In this document: positions 33,205 through 41,815 of the stretch, in pieces | How positions within the stretch are numbered: position 1 is the stretch's first letter | Layout of the letters: every line of letters starts with the position of its first letter | Source: Anaerotruncus sp. G3(2012) | Lineage (GTDB): Bacteria > Bacillota > Clostridia > Oscillospirales > Ruminococcaceae | Reading direction: 5' to 3' | DNA length: 64,000 nt | Assembly (NCBI RefSeq): GCF_000403395.2 | Contig: NZ_KE159668.1 | Location: 62,001-126,000, forward strand | Program-made: the position numbers and the translations under genes | Notes under the pieces: generated by a model | Databases searched by the model: none | What the model saw: the letters and a program-made list of their open reading frames with translations, nothing else | What the model was told of the DNA's origin: nothing

Positions 33205-34146
33205 TTGGAAAAGCTGATACGCAGGATCATCGAGCGGAACAACCCGACCGTCGTGGGACTGGACCCCACACTGGACTATATCCCCGCACAGGTAAAGGCA
33301 GAAGCATTTGCGGAATATGGAAAAACGCTGCGCGGCGCCGCACACGCCTATCTCACCTATAATAAAGCGATCATCGACGCGATCTGCGATGTGGTCCCGG
33401 CAGTCAAGCCCCAGTGTGCCTATTATGAGCTGCTCGGATGGGAAGGGGTGAAGTGCCTCGCCGAGACGATCTCGTATGCACAGGAAAAAGGGATGTATGT
33501 CATCACCGACGGCAAGCGAAACGACATCGGTTCGACCATGCAGGCGTACGCCGCCGCCCACCTCGGGGAAATCGAGATTGAGGGGGAGAGGTGTGTCCCG
33601 TTCGGCGGGGATGCGCTGACGGTCAATGGGTATCTCGGCACCGATGGGATTAAACCGCTGCTGGAGGTGATAGGGGACAACCCAGACAAGGGGATTTTTG
33701 TGCTGGTCAAGACCTCCAATCCTTCCTCGGGTGAGCTTCAGGACCGGAAACTCGGAGAAAACGAGACGGTTTATGCCGCGATGGGCGATATGTGCGAGCG
33801 GTGGGGTGCAGGCAAGATCGGCCGGTACGACTATTCTAAGGTTGGAGCCGTAGTCGGCGCAACCTATCCGGCGCAGCTTTCCGAGCTGCGCGCCCGTCTG
33901 CCGCATACCTTCTTTCTGGTGCCGGGATACGGCGCACAGGGAGGCGGCGCCAAGGATGTAGCGGGCGCGTTTGACCAGAACGGCCTGGGCGGGATTGTGA
34001 ATTCCTCCCGCGCGGTGCTGACTGCTTGGAAAAAAACTGGCGGGGACGGCAGGGACTTTGCGCAGGCCGCGCGTGCGGAGGCAATCCGGATGCGGGATGA
34101 CATCACTTCGGCAATCCCGCCGATCCATTCCCCCGCGGGTATCTAA
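33205..34146 (+). CDS. pyrF: orotidine-5'-phosphate decarboxylase (subfamily 2)
   Basis: 313 residues from TTG 33205, 7 bp after GGAGG. The catalytic Lys-Asp loop is in ITDGKRNDIGSTMQAYA (~residues 95-110), and VGLDPTLDYIP near the start and VPGYGAQGGG toward the end bind the phosphate. Length and motifs fit the longer subfamily 2 enzymes. It removes CO2 from OMP to give UMP. 15 bp after pyrC. Confidence 0.95.
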   Translation: MEKLIRRIIERNNPTVVGLDPTLDYIPAQVKAEAFAEYGKTLRGAAHAYLTYNKAIIDAICDVVPAVKPQCAYYELLGWEGVKCLAETISYAQEKGMYVITDGKRNDIGSTMQAYAAAHLGEIEIEGERCVPFGGDALTVNGYLGTDGIKPLLEVIGDNPDKGIFVLVKTSNPSSGELQDRKLGENETVYAAMGDMCERWGAGKIGRYDYSKVGAVVGATYPAQLSELRARLPHTFFLVPGYGAQGGGAKDVAGAFDQNGLGGIVNSSRAVLTAWKKTGGDGRDFAQAARAEAIRMRDDITSAIPPIHSPAGI

Positions 34147-34325
34147 AGCTTTACTCAATTTTTCTCGAAAAATTGCGGGGCCGAGGGGCAGAGCCCCCGC
34201 CGCCGCGCGCACACGGCGGAACGTTTTGTCCTGGGAAGCGCTTTTTTGGGGTGAATCTGCCCTGACGGGGTCCGTCGGGGCAGATGAGGGGGCTTTTTGC
34301 AAGAGAAAAAGCCCCCTGCAAAGAT
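34144..34325 (-). repeat. intergenic repeat family, inverted copy inside the pyr operon
   Basis: Read on the minus strand it carries AGGGGGC hairpin module A (34317-34287), ATTCACCCCAAAAAAGCGCTT-like module B, GGCGGGGGCTCTGCCCCTCG (module C, as at 38890-38920) and ends with AAAAATTGAGTAAAGCTTT (module E). It lies between pyrF and carA and has no ORF. Confidence 0.85.
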
Positions 34326-34358
34326 GTGACAGGGTTTGTTTGGAAATGGAGGATACCT

Positions 34359-35477
34359 ATGCAGATTTTACAGAACGAACAGAAAGCGACGCTCCTGCTC
34401 GCAGACGGGACAGTCTTTGAAGGGCTGTCGTTTGGCGCGCAGGGCACCACGATCGGTGAAGTGGTGTTCACAACCGGCATGACCGGCTATCAGGAGGCGC
34501 TGACCGATCCAAGCTACTGCGGGCAGATCGTCACCCAGACCTTCCCTTTGGTCGGTAACTACGGGGTCAATGAGGAGGACCAGGAGTCCGACCGGTCATA
34601 CGTCAAAGGATATGTCGTCCGGGAGTGGTGCGAATGCCCCAGCAACTTCCGCTGTGAGGGGACAATCGACGCATTCCTCAAAAAACACGATATCATCGGT
34701 CTCTATGACATCGACACCCGCGCTCTGACCCGCAAGATCCGGGAACACGGGGTGATGAACGGGATGATTACCACCGAGGAAATCACCGACCGGGAGGCAG
34801 CGCTCGAGCGGATCGGCGCTTTTGCCATCCGGGATGCGGTCAGGACGGTCACAGCCGTCCAGCCGAAAAAATATACCTGTGAGAACCCGCAGTATGAGGT
34901 TGCGCTGATCGACTACGGCTACAAGCGCAATATCCGGCGGTCGCTGCTGCTGCGTGGGTGCAATGTCACCGTCCTGCCCGCGACAGTCGCCGCGGACCAG
35001 CTACGGGAGGGCGGCTTTGATGGGATTATGCTTTCCAACGGCCCGGGCGACCCTTCCGAAAATACCGAAGCGATCGAAAACCTCCGGGAGATCGCCCGGC
35101 TGGGTATCCCGATCTTCGGCATCTGCCTGGGGCACCAGCTGATGGCACTCGCGCAGGGCGCAAAAACTGCCAAGCTCAAGTATGGGCACCGGGGCGGCAA
35201 CCAGCCGGTGATCGACCTTGCAACCGGGCTGACCTATGTCACCAGCCAGAACCACGGTTATGAGGTGCTGGGGGAGACGCTGCCCGCATCGGTCGGAAAG
35301 GTGAGCCACATCAATGCGAACGATAAGAGCTGCGAAGGGGTACAGTATGGGGATGGTTCGATCTTCACTGTGCAGTTCCACCCAGAGGCGCATTCCGGCC
35401 CGGAGGACACAGGCGTGCTGTTTGACCGGTTTGTGGACCTGATGAAAGCTGCAAAATCCGCGAAGGAGGTGGGCTGA
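34359..35477 (+). CDS. carA: carbamoyl-phosphate synthase small subunit
   Basis: 372 residues from ATG 34359 with GGAGG 6 bp upstream; upstream in-frame codons lie in the repeat. N-terminal CarA domain (FGAQGTTIGEVVFTTGMTGYQE in part), then a class I glutamine amidotransferase with catalytic Cys in FGICLGHQ (~residue 256) and the His/Glu pair in FHPEAHSGP. It supplies ammonia from glutamine to CarB. Followed by carB after one base. Confidence 0.96.
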   Translation: MQILQNEQKATLLLADGTVFEGLSFGAQGTTIGEVVFTTGMTGYQEALTDPSYCGQIVTQTFPLVGNYGVNEEDQESDRSYVKGYVVREWCECPSNFRCEGTIDAFLKKHDIIGLYDIDTRALTRKIREHGVMNGMITTEEITDREAALERIGAFAIRDAVRTVTAVQPKKYTCENPQYEVALIDYGYKRNIRRSLLLRGCNVTVLPATVAADQLREGGFDGIMLSNGPGDPSENTEAIENLREIARLGIPIFGICLGHQLMALAQGAKTAKLKYGHRGGNQPVIDLATGLTYVTSQNHGYEVLGETLPASVGKVSHINANDKSCEGVQYGDGSIFTVQFHPEAHSGPEDTGVLFDRFVDLMKAAKSAKEVG

Positions 35478-35478
35478 A

Positions 35479-38400
35479 ATGCCGCTGCGCTCTGATGTAA
35501 AACGGGTACTTGTCATCGGCTCAGGCCCGATTGTGATTGGACAGGCCGCTGAATTTGACTACGCGGGCACACAAGCCTGCCGCGCATTGCGCGAAGAAGG
35601 GCTGGAGGTCATCTTAATCAACTCCAACCCTGCCACCATCATGACCGACAAGGCGATGGCGGATAAAATCTACATCGAGCCGCTGACCCTTGATGTGGTC
35701 AAACGGATCATCAAACACGAGAAGCCGGACAGCGTCCTCTCGACGCTCGGCGGGCAGACCGGCCTGACTCTTTCGATGCAGCTTGCCAAGGAGGGGTTCC
35801 TCGCGGAAAACGGGGTCAAGCTGCTCGGCGCAGACCCTGAAACGATCGACAAGGCGGAGGACCGCCAGATGTTCAAGGACACAATGGAGTCGATCGGCCA
35901 GCCCTGTATCCCCTCCAAGGTGGTGGAGACGGTCGAGGACGCAGTCTCCTTTGCGGAGGAAATCCACTATCCGGTGATCGTCCGCCCGGCGTTTACCCTC
36001 GGCGGGAGCGGCGGCGGCATCGCATCCGACGAACAGGAGCTGCGGGAGATTGCCCGCAACGGCCTGCGGCTCTCGCCGATCACCCAGGTACTGATTGAAA
36101 AATGCATCTCCGGCTGGAAGGAGATCGAATTCGAGGTCATCCGCGACCGCAAAGGCAACATCATCACCGTCTGCTCGATGGAAAACCTCGACCCGGTCGG
36201 CGTCCACACCGGCGACAGCATCGTTGTTGCGCCTGCGGTCACCCTCGCGGACAAGGAGTACCAGATGCTGCGCACCGCCGCAATCAATATTGTACAGGCA
36301 CTTGGGGTTGAGGGCGGCTGCAACTGCCAGTTTGCCCTGCGCCCGGACAGCTTCGAGTATGCGGTGATCGAGGTCAACCCGCGTGTCTCGCGGTCGTCCG
36401 CGCTGGCCTCCAAGGCCACCGGATACCCGATCGCCAAGGTCGCTGCTAAGATTGCGATCGGCTACACCCTTGACGAGATCGTCAATGCGGTCACCGGCAA
36501 GACCTATGCCTGCTTTGAGCCGACGATTGACTATATTGTTGTCAAGTTCCCCAAATGGCCGTTTGACAAGTTTGTCTACGGAAAACGCACCCTCGGAACC
36601 CAGATGAAAGCGACCGGCGAGATCATGTCGATCGGCAGTTCGTTCGAGCAGGCGATGATGAAAGCTGTCCGCAGCATCGAGCTGGGGTTGGATACCCTCG
36701 ATTATGGAAAGCTGGCGGACAAATCGGACGAAGAGATCCTTGCGCTGCTCCACAACTGCGACGACGAACGGATTTTTGTGGTCTACGAGGCGCTGAAACG
36801 CGGGGTTACCCCCGATCAGATTTTTGAAATTACCAAGATTGACCGGTGGTTCACCTGCAAGCTGCGCAACCTGGTGGACCTGGAACGGTATCTCGCGGAT
36901 GGCGCGCTGACCCAAAGGAAATATGAGACCGCGAAAAAGTACGGGTTCCTCGACCGGACGATCAATCGGATTTCCGGGCAGGAGATCCCGGACGCGTGGA
37001 AGCGGCACGCCTCCTATAAGATGGTGGACACCTGCGCCGCTGAATTTTCGGCCGAGACCCCCTATTTCTACTCGACCTACGACCGGGAAAACGAAGCGGC
37101 GGAGTTTCTGGAGAACCATCCGTCCGGCAAAAAGAAGGTGCTGGTCATTGGCTCCGGCCCGATCCGGATCGGGCAGGGGATCGAGTTCGATTACTGCTCG
37201 GTGCACTGTGTCTGGGCGCTCAAGGAGGAGGGGTATGAAGCGATTATCGCCAACAACAACCCTGAGACCGTCTCCACCGATTTCGACACCTCCGACCGGC
37301 TCTATTTTGACCCGCTAACCCCCGAGGACATCGACAACCTGCTTGAGACCGAAAAACCGTGGGGGGTTGTGGTGCAGTTTGGCGGGCAGACCGCAATCAA
37401 GCTGACCAAGCATCTGATGGAGCGCGGGGAGAACATCCTGGGGACCTGTGCGGACAGCATCGACGCTGCCGAGGACCGCGAGCGGTTCGACGAGGTACTT
37501 GAACAGTGCGGCATCCCACGTCCGAAGGGGCATACGGTCATGACCTCGGATGAGGCGGTAGCGGCTGCAAACGATCTGGGGTATCCGGTGCTGCTCCGGC
37601 CATCCTATGTGCTGGGCGGGCAGAATATGATTATCGCCTACTCTGACGCGGATGTACGCGAATATATGGCGATCATCACCTCACACCTGATTGAGAACCC
37701 GGTTTTGATCGACAAATATATGATGGGCAAGGAGATCGAGGTGGACGCGATCTGCGACGGGGAGGACTACCTGATCCCCGGCATCATGGAGCATATCGAG
37801 CGGGCGGGCGTCCACTCGGGTGACTCGATCTCGGTCTATCCAGCGCAGACCCTTTCCCAGAAGATCAAAGCTACCCTGATTGCCTACACTGGGCGGCTGG
37901 CCAGGGCGCTCAAGGTGGTCGGGCTGGTAAATATCCAGTATGTGGTTTATAATGGGGACGTCTATGTCATTGAGGTCAATCCCCGTTCCTCCCGTACGGT
38001 GCCCTATATCAGCAAGGTCACCGGCGTGCCGATGGTAGACATTGCAACACGGGTCATGCTGGGACACAGGCTGCGCGATATGGGCTACGGCTCCGGGCTG
38101 TACCCCGAGGCGGAATATGTGGCGGTCAAGGTGCCGGTGTTCAGCTTTGAGAAGCTGCACGATGTTGACACCATGCTCGGGCCTGAGATGAAGTCGACTG
38201 GCGAAGTGCTCGGTATTGCGCATAATTTCGAAGAAGCGCTGCTCAAGGGGTTGACTGCGGCGGGCTACAAGCTCAACCATAAGGATGAGGGCAACCTGCT
38301 GCTTACCGTCAAGGACAGCGACCAGATCGAGGTGCTTGAGATTGCGGAGAAGTTCGAGAAGCTCGGGTACCACCTCTATGCAACACCGGGTTGTGCGTCG

Positions 38401-38682
38401 GTGCTCAACCGTCACATGATCGCGGCCAACACGGTGCGCAAGATGGACGGCGACCATCCCAATATCATGGACCTGATCGAGAGCGGCAAGCTCGACTATA
38501 TCATCTCCACCTCGTCAAAAGGGCGGATTCCGGCGCGCCATTCGGTGCAGATCCGGCGCAAGGCGGTCGAGCTTTCGATCCCCTGCCTGACCTCCCTTGA
38601 CACCGCGAACGCGCTCGCGAACTGCCTCAAGATGCAGAAGACGATCGACGATGTGGAACTGGTAGATGTGACAAAGATTTAA
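35479..38682 (+). CDS. carB: carbamoyl-phosphate synthase large subunit
   Basis: 1067 residues, full length for the family. Two homologous ATP-grasp halves: VIGSGPIVIGQAAEFDYAG at the start and VIGSGPIRIGQGIEFDYCS near residue 555; each is followed by an RPAFTLGGSGGG- or RPSYVLGGQNM-type loop. The C-terminal ~130 residues are the MGS-like allosteric domain (GYHLYATPGCASVL). Makes carbamoyl phosphate for pyrimidine and arginine synthesis. AAGGAGG before the start lies within the carA end. Confidence 0.97.
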   Translation: MPLRSDVKRVLVIGSGPIVIGQAAEFDYAGTQACRALREEGLEVILINSNPATIMTDKAMADKIYIEPLTLDVVKRIIKHEKPDSVLSTLGGQTGLTLSMQLAKEGFLAENGVKLLGADPETIDKAEDRQMFKDTMESIGQPCIPSKVVETVEDAVSFAEEIHYPVIVRPAFTLGGSGGGIASDEQELREIARNGLRLSPITQVLIEKCISGWKEIEFEVIRDRKGNIITVCSMENLDPVGVHTGDSIVVAPAVTLADKEYQMLRTAAINIVQALGVEGGCNCQFALRPDSFEYAVIEVNPRVSRSSALASKATGYPIAKVAAKIAIGYTLDEIVNAVTGKTYACFEPTIDYIVVKFPKWPFDKFVYGKRTLGTQMKATGEIMSIGSSFEQAMMKAVRSIELGLDTLDYGKLADKSDEEILALLHNCDDERIFVVYEALKRGVTPDQIFEITKIDRWFTCKLRNLVDLERYLADGALTQRKYETAKKYGFLDRTINRISGQEIPDAWKRHASYKMVDTCAAEFSAETPYFYSTYDRENEAAEFLENHPSGKKKVLVIGSGPIRIGQGIEFDYCSVHCVWALKEEGYEAIIANNNPETVSTDFDTSDRLYFDPLTPEDIDNLLETEKPWGVVVQFGGQTAIKLTKHLMERGENILGTCADSIDAAEDRERFDEVLEQCGIPRPKGHTVMTSDEAVAAANDLGYPVLLRPSYVLGGQNMIIAYSDADVREYMAIITSHLIENPVLIDKYMMGKEIEVDAICDGEDYLIPGIMEHIERAGVHSGDSISVYPAQTLSQKIKATLIAYTGRLARALKVVGLVNIQYVVYNGDVYVIEVNPRSSRTVPYISKVTGVPMVDIATRVMLGHRLRDMGYGSGLYPEAEYVAVKVPVFSFEKLHDVDTMLGPEMKSTGEVLGIAHNFEEALLKGLTAAGYKLNHKDEGNLLLTVKDSDQIEVLEIAEKFEKLGYHLYATPGCASVLNRHMIAANTVRKMDGDHPNIMDLIESGKLDYIISTSSKGRIPARHSVQIRRKAVELSIPCLTSLDTANALANCLKMQKTIDDVELVDVTKI

Positions 38683-38699
38683 CGGCTTGGGCAGAAAAT

Positions 38700-39076
38700 C
38701 CGGGGGTGCGTCAGGGGGCTTTTTCACTTGCAAAAAGCCCCCTCTTGCCGCTTTTTGAGCGGCAATTCACCCGAAAAATGCGCTTCACAGGATAAGGCGT
38801 TCCGCGCTCATCTCGCGCTAAGAGCCCGCCTTCGGCGGGTTGCGCTCGAAACGCTTCGCTGCGGCTCGCAGTGCGGAGCGCGGCGGGGGCTCTGCCCCTC
38901 GACCCCGCCACCTTTGAAAAGGTGGACGAGACTTTTAAACAATGATCGGGTAAAAAAGCGCTCCCAATCTGCCGGGGAGGGGCCTGCGGGGAGGGGTCGC
39001 TGACCCCTAACCCGCAAGACAGCCCGCAGGGGTGTGCACAGGCCAACCGGCGCAAAAAAATTGAGTAAAACTTTTT
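38700..39076 (+). repeat. intergenic repeat family, copy 3
   Basis: Module A hairpin (38713-38743), module B, module C (GCGCGGCGGGGGCTCTGCCC, near 38877), then GGAGGGGCCTGCGGGGAGGG (module D, ~38976) and AAATTGAGTAAAACTTTTT (module E, 39058). In module D CCTGCGGG (38983-38990) pairs with CCCGCAAG (39011-39018); the A-U pair of the 13.3-kb copies is G-C here. No ORF; it may also end the carB transcript. Confidence 0.85.
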
Positions 39077-39146
39077 GACAGCAGACAGGGTTTTGGAGCG
39101 GAGATAGGCGAAATGTTTGGTTTAAGATACAGAAAGGAGTGACGGG

Positions 39147-39554
39147 ATGGACTATCTGGAAAATGCCCGCAGGATTTTCAAAGAGGACTATTTTGCGACA
39201 GAGGCAGCGGGCATCGTGATCGACGAGGTGGAGCCGGGATACGCAAAATGTACCATGCCGCTGGGGAAGATTCACAAAAATGCCGCTGGGAACGTCATGG
39301 GCGGGGCGGTGTTCACCCTCGCGGATTTTGCATTTGGGGTTGCGGCCAATACCGAGGAACGCGTTTCCACCGTCTCGCTCACCAGTGAGATCCGGTTTAT
39401 TGGGTTCTCAAAGGGGAGTGTCCTGACCGCCGAGGCCAGACGTATCCGGGAGGGAAAGAGCGTCGCGTTCTATGATGTGGAGGTTTGTGACGATCTCGGT
39501 ACAGTGGTTGCAAAGGTCGCAATGACCGGTGCACGGAAGGTTTTTCAGGCATAG
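39147..39554 (+). CDS. PaaI-type hotdog thioesterase
   Basis: 135 residues. HKNAAGNVMGGAVFTLADFAFGVAAN (key NVMGGAVFTLADFA) is the hotdog active-site helix, where Asp acts in acyl-CoA hydrolysis; the later SLTSEIRFIGF and RIREGKSVAFYDVEV strands complete the fold. AAAGGAG precedes the ATG. The acyl-CoA substrate is unknown. A small helical protein gene follows within 10 bp. Confidence 0.88.
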   Translation: MDYLENARRIFKEDYFATEAAGIVIDEVEPGYAKCTMPLGKIHKNAAGNVMGGAVFTLADFAFGVAANTEERVSTVSLTSEIRFIGFSKGSVLTAEARRIREGKSVAFYDVEVCDDLGTVVAKVAMTGARKVFQA

Positions 39555-39564
39555 GAGGGGCGGA

Positions 39565-39771
39565 GTGGAGTTTACAGAAGACGATTTGAGGGAGGCCAAG
39601 CGGCAGATTGACTCGATACTGCACAAGCTGCGGGAGACAGTCAAAACGCTGGAATCAAAAGAACATGCGGAGAGATATCGGTCACAGGTCACGCTGACCA
39701 GAAGAAGGATCAAAGCATTTGAGATTGCGAACCGTCTAATAGAAGAAAAACGGCAGGCTGTGCCCGACTGA
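39565..39771 (+). CDS. small helical protein of unknown function
   Basis: 68 residues from GTG 39565, preceded by AGGAGGGG. The sequence VEFTEDDLREAKRQIDSILH opens a protein that is almost entirely amphipathic helix, rich in Lys, Arg and Glu, with no membrane segment. It probably forms a helical hairpin or coiled coil. Cotranscribed with the thioesterase and ended by a strong terminator. I do not recognise the family. Confidence 0.7.
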   Translation: MEFTEDDLREAKRQIDSILHKLRETVKTLESKEHAERYRSQVTLTRRRIKAFEIANRLIEEKRQAVPD

Positions 39772-39801
39772 GAGGAGGGTTTGTGTCTGTTGCTGTTCGG
39801 G

Positions 39802-39841
39802 GTGCCGTTTTGGGACAATTCCAAAACGGCACTCTTTTTTT
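39802..39841 (+). terminator. terminator of the thioesterase operon
   Basis: GTGCCGTTTTGG (39802-39813), loop GACAATT, CCAAAACGGCAC (39821-39832), then TCTTTTTTT. Confidence 0.9.
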
Positions 39842-39851
39842 GTAAAAACAC

Positions 39852-39880
39852 TTGACATATGTTCTAACTGTGTATATAAT
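39852..39880 (+). promoter_or_regulatory. consensus promoter of the GntR-ABC operon
   Basis: TTGACA (39852-39857), 17 bp, TATAAT (39875-39880), both exact consensus; embedded in the operator palindrome. Confidence 0.9.
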
Positions 39881-39898
39881 ATAGATACAGTTAGAACA
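39860..39898. promoter_or_regulatory. GntR operator, 12-bp perfect inverted repeat
   Basis: TGTTCTAACTGT (39860-39871), 15-bp centre holding the -10 box, ACAGTTAGAACA (39887-39898). Binding here would cover spacer, -10 and start point, so autorepression by the adjacent YtrA-type regulator is expected. Confidence 0.85.
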
Positions 39899-39913
39899 CA
39901 CGGGGGTGGCAGG

Positions 39914-40288
39914 TTGAATATCATCATTTCCAACACATCGCCGCAGCCACTTTACGAGCAGGTTGAGGAACAGATCAAGCGTGCGATCCTTTCGGGCGAA
40001 CTGGCGCCGGGGGAGGCGCTGCCTTCGATCCGGTATCTGGCGCGGGAACTGCGGGTGAGCATCATCACCGCCAAGCGCGCCTATGATGATCTGGAACGGG
40101 ATGGATTCGTCCAGACCACACAGGGGAAAGGGACATTTGTCTCGCTGGCGAATCTCGACCGTTTGCGCGAGGTGGCAATGAGCCAGATTGAGGAAAAACT
40201 CGCAGAGGCGGTCGGCGCTGCGAAAGCCATTGGGTTGGGTCTGGAGGAGTTCCAGCAGATCATAGAGGAATTGTACAGGGAGGCGTAA
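39914..40288 (+). CDS. GntR-family regulator (YtrA subfamily)
   Basis: 124 residues from TTG 39914, the only start consistent with the promoter. Winged HTH: PLYEQVEEQIKRAILSGELAPGEALPS (key GELAPGEALPS), RELRVSIITAKRAYDDLERDGF, with wing GKGTFV. The short C-terminal dimerisation tail of ~50 residues marks the YtrA subfamily, which usually controls adjacent ABC exporters. First gene of the operon, three bases before the ATPase gene. Confidence 0.92.
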   Translation: MNIIISNTSPQPLYEQVEEQIKRAILSGELAPGEALPSIRYLARELRVSIITAKRAYDDLERDGFVQTTQGKGTFVSLANLDRLREVAMSQIEEKLAEAVGAAKAIGLGLEEFQQIIEELYREA

Positions 40289-40291
40289 CAG

Positions 40292-41161
40292 ATGTATGTC
40301 ATAGAGATCAGCGGGCTGAAAAAGCGGTTTGAAAAGGGAGGCTTCTGTCTGGACCTGCCGGAGATGCGGGTTCCGGAGGGGTATATCACCGGGTTCATCG
40401 GGGAGAACGGTGCGGGCAAAACCACTACCCTGAAACTGATGATGGATATGCTTTACCCGGACGAAGGGACGATCCGGATTCTGGGGCTGGATGCGCATCT
40501 GCAAGGGCCGCAGGTCCGCGCGCAGATCGGATATGTGGGAAGCACGCCGGGGTATCTCGCCCATGCCACGCTGGAAACCCTCAAGCGGATGCACGCGCCG
40601 TTCTATCCAAACTGGGACGAGGCCCTCTACCGGAGGTTCTGTGACCGGTTTTCGCTCGACGGGAAAAAGAAATACAAGGATCTCTCGACCGGAAAACAGA
40701 AGCAGTTTTCGATTTGCATAGCGCTTTCCCACCACCCGAAGCTGCTGCTGATGGATGAACCGACCGCGAACCTTGATCCATTGGCGCGGCAGGAGATTTT
40801 GGATATCCTCACGGAGGAGCTGCAAAGGGAGGGGGTCAGCGTCTTTTTTTCGACCCACATCACATCCGATCTTGACAAGATTGCCGACTATGTGCAGTTC
40901 CTGCACCATGGGCGTCTGCTGATTGCGGGGGAAAAGGACCGTATCTGCGAGGGAAACCGGGTGGTCAAAGGCCCGCTGCATCTGCTGACGCCCGAAACCG
41001 AACCGCTGTTTGTGAATCTGCGGCGGTCGGAATTTGGGTTCACCGGCCTGACCGGGTGTCCGGATGAGGTGTTCAGCCTGCTGGGGGACGAGGCGGTCTA
41101 CGAAAAACCAACAGTCGAGGATATCTTCCTCGGCTATACACAGGCGGAAAGGGGGCACTGA
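40292..41161 (+). CDS. ABC transporter ATP-binding protein
   Basis: 289 residues. Walker A GENGAGKTT (~residue 38), Q-loop YVGSTPG, a signature that reads LSTGKQKQ instead of LSGGQ, Walker B LLLMDEP and switch FFSTHITSD. Such variant signatures are typical of YtrB/bacitracin-type ABC-2 exporters. It pairs with the two following membrane proteins; GntR upstream suggests induction by a cell-wall-active or lipid-II-binding compound (inference). Confidence 0.93.
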   Translation: MYVIEISGLKKRFEKGGFCLDLPEMRVPEGYITGFIGENGAGKTTTLKLMMDMLYPDEGTIRILGLDAHLQGPQVRAQIGYVGSTPGYLAHATLETLKRMHAPFYPNWDEALYRRFCDRFSLDGKKKYKDLSTGKQKQFSICIALSHHPKLLLMDEPTANLDPLARQEILDILTEELQREGVSVFFSTHITSDLDKIADYVQFLHHGRLLIAGEKDRICEGNRVVKGPLHLLTPETEPLFVNLRRSEFGFTGLTGCPDEVFSLLGDEAVYEKPTVEDIFLGYTQAERGH

Positions 41162-41163
41162 AG

Positions 41164-41793
41164 ATGGAGAATGTCAAGAATCTGGTGCGGATGGAGGGGT
41201 ATAAGCTCCTCTGCATCCGAAAGGCTTTGTTTGGTTATCTTGCACTGATGGTTTTCAGTGCGTTCGCGATACAAAGCGCAGGATTTTTCTTTTTCATCCT
41301 GCTCTATCTGCTCACCTATACCCCCACTGCCTACGACGAACAGAGCAAAGGGGAGTATCATATTGGGATGCTCCCGGTCGAGCGGGTACAGGTGGTGCAG
41401 GCGAAATATCTGGTTTCGCTGGCGGAATTGGTTGTACTGCCGCTGCTGATCGGGCTTTCCGGAGGGCTGGTAAACTGCCTGATTGAGATCCCGGAAAACT
41501 ACCAGATCTCTTTTGGTGTTGTCCTGTCACTCTTTTTCGGCGGCGCGATGTTTGTGGGGGTTGTGATGCCCTGTCTGTTATGGCTCGGCTCAATCAGGGC
41601 TCGTTACCTCGTAATGACCATCTATCTTCTCTCGTTTGCAGGGATGGGTGCGATCTCCTACCTCGATAACCAGTGGATGAACCATATCGCGCAGGCCGGC
41701 GGCATCTGGCTGATCCCCTCCGGGCTGGCGGTCCTGCTGTTCTCCTACGCGGTTGCAGTGCCGCTCTACCGCCGCAGGCAGTTCACGAGCTGA
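41164..41793 (+). CDS. ABC-2 type permease subunit 1
   Basis: 209 residues, about six hydrophobic segments, beginning with the cytoplasmic segment NLVRMEGYKLLCIRKALFG typical of ABC-2 permeases. A Glu/Lys motif in YDEQSKGEYHIGMLPVERVQVVQAKYL lies after the second helix (key DEQSKGEY and LPVERVQVVQAKY). Starts 2 bp after the ATPase gene. Likely heterodimerises with the next product. Confidence 0.85.
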   Translation: MENVKNLVRMEGYKLLCIRKALFGYLALMVFSAFAIQSAGFFFFILLYLLTYTPTAYDEQSKGEYHIGMLPVERVQVVQAKYLVSLAELVVLPLLIGLSGGLVNCLIEIPENYQISFGVVLSLFFGGAMFVGVVMPCLLWLGSIRARYLVMTIYLLSFAGMGAISYLDNQWMNHIAQAGGIWLIPSGLAVLLFSYAVAVPLYRRRQFTS

Positions 41794-41815
41794 CAAGAGA
41801 GGGGGAAAGGTGCAT

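Noticed and set aside
31828-34302. 824-codon open frame on the minus strand
   Set aside because: It is antisense to pyrC and pyrF; both show full catalytic motifs on the plus strand. High GC leaves the opposite frame open.
35614-37206. 530-codon minus-strand frame
   Set aside because: Antisense shadow of carB.
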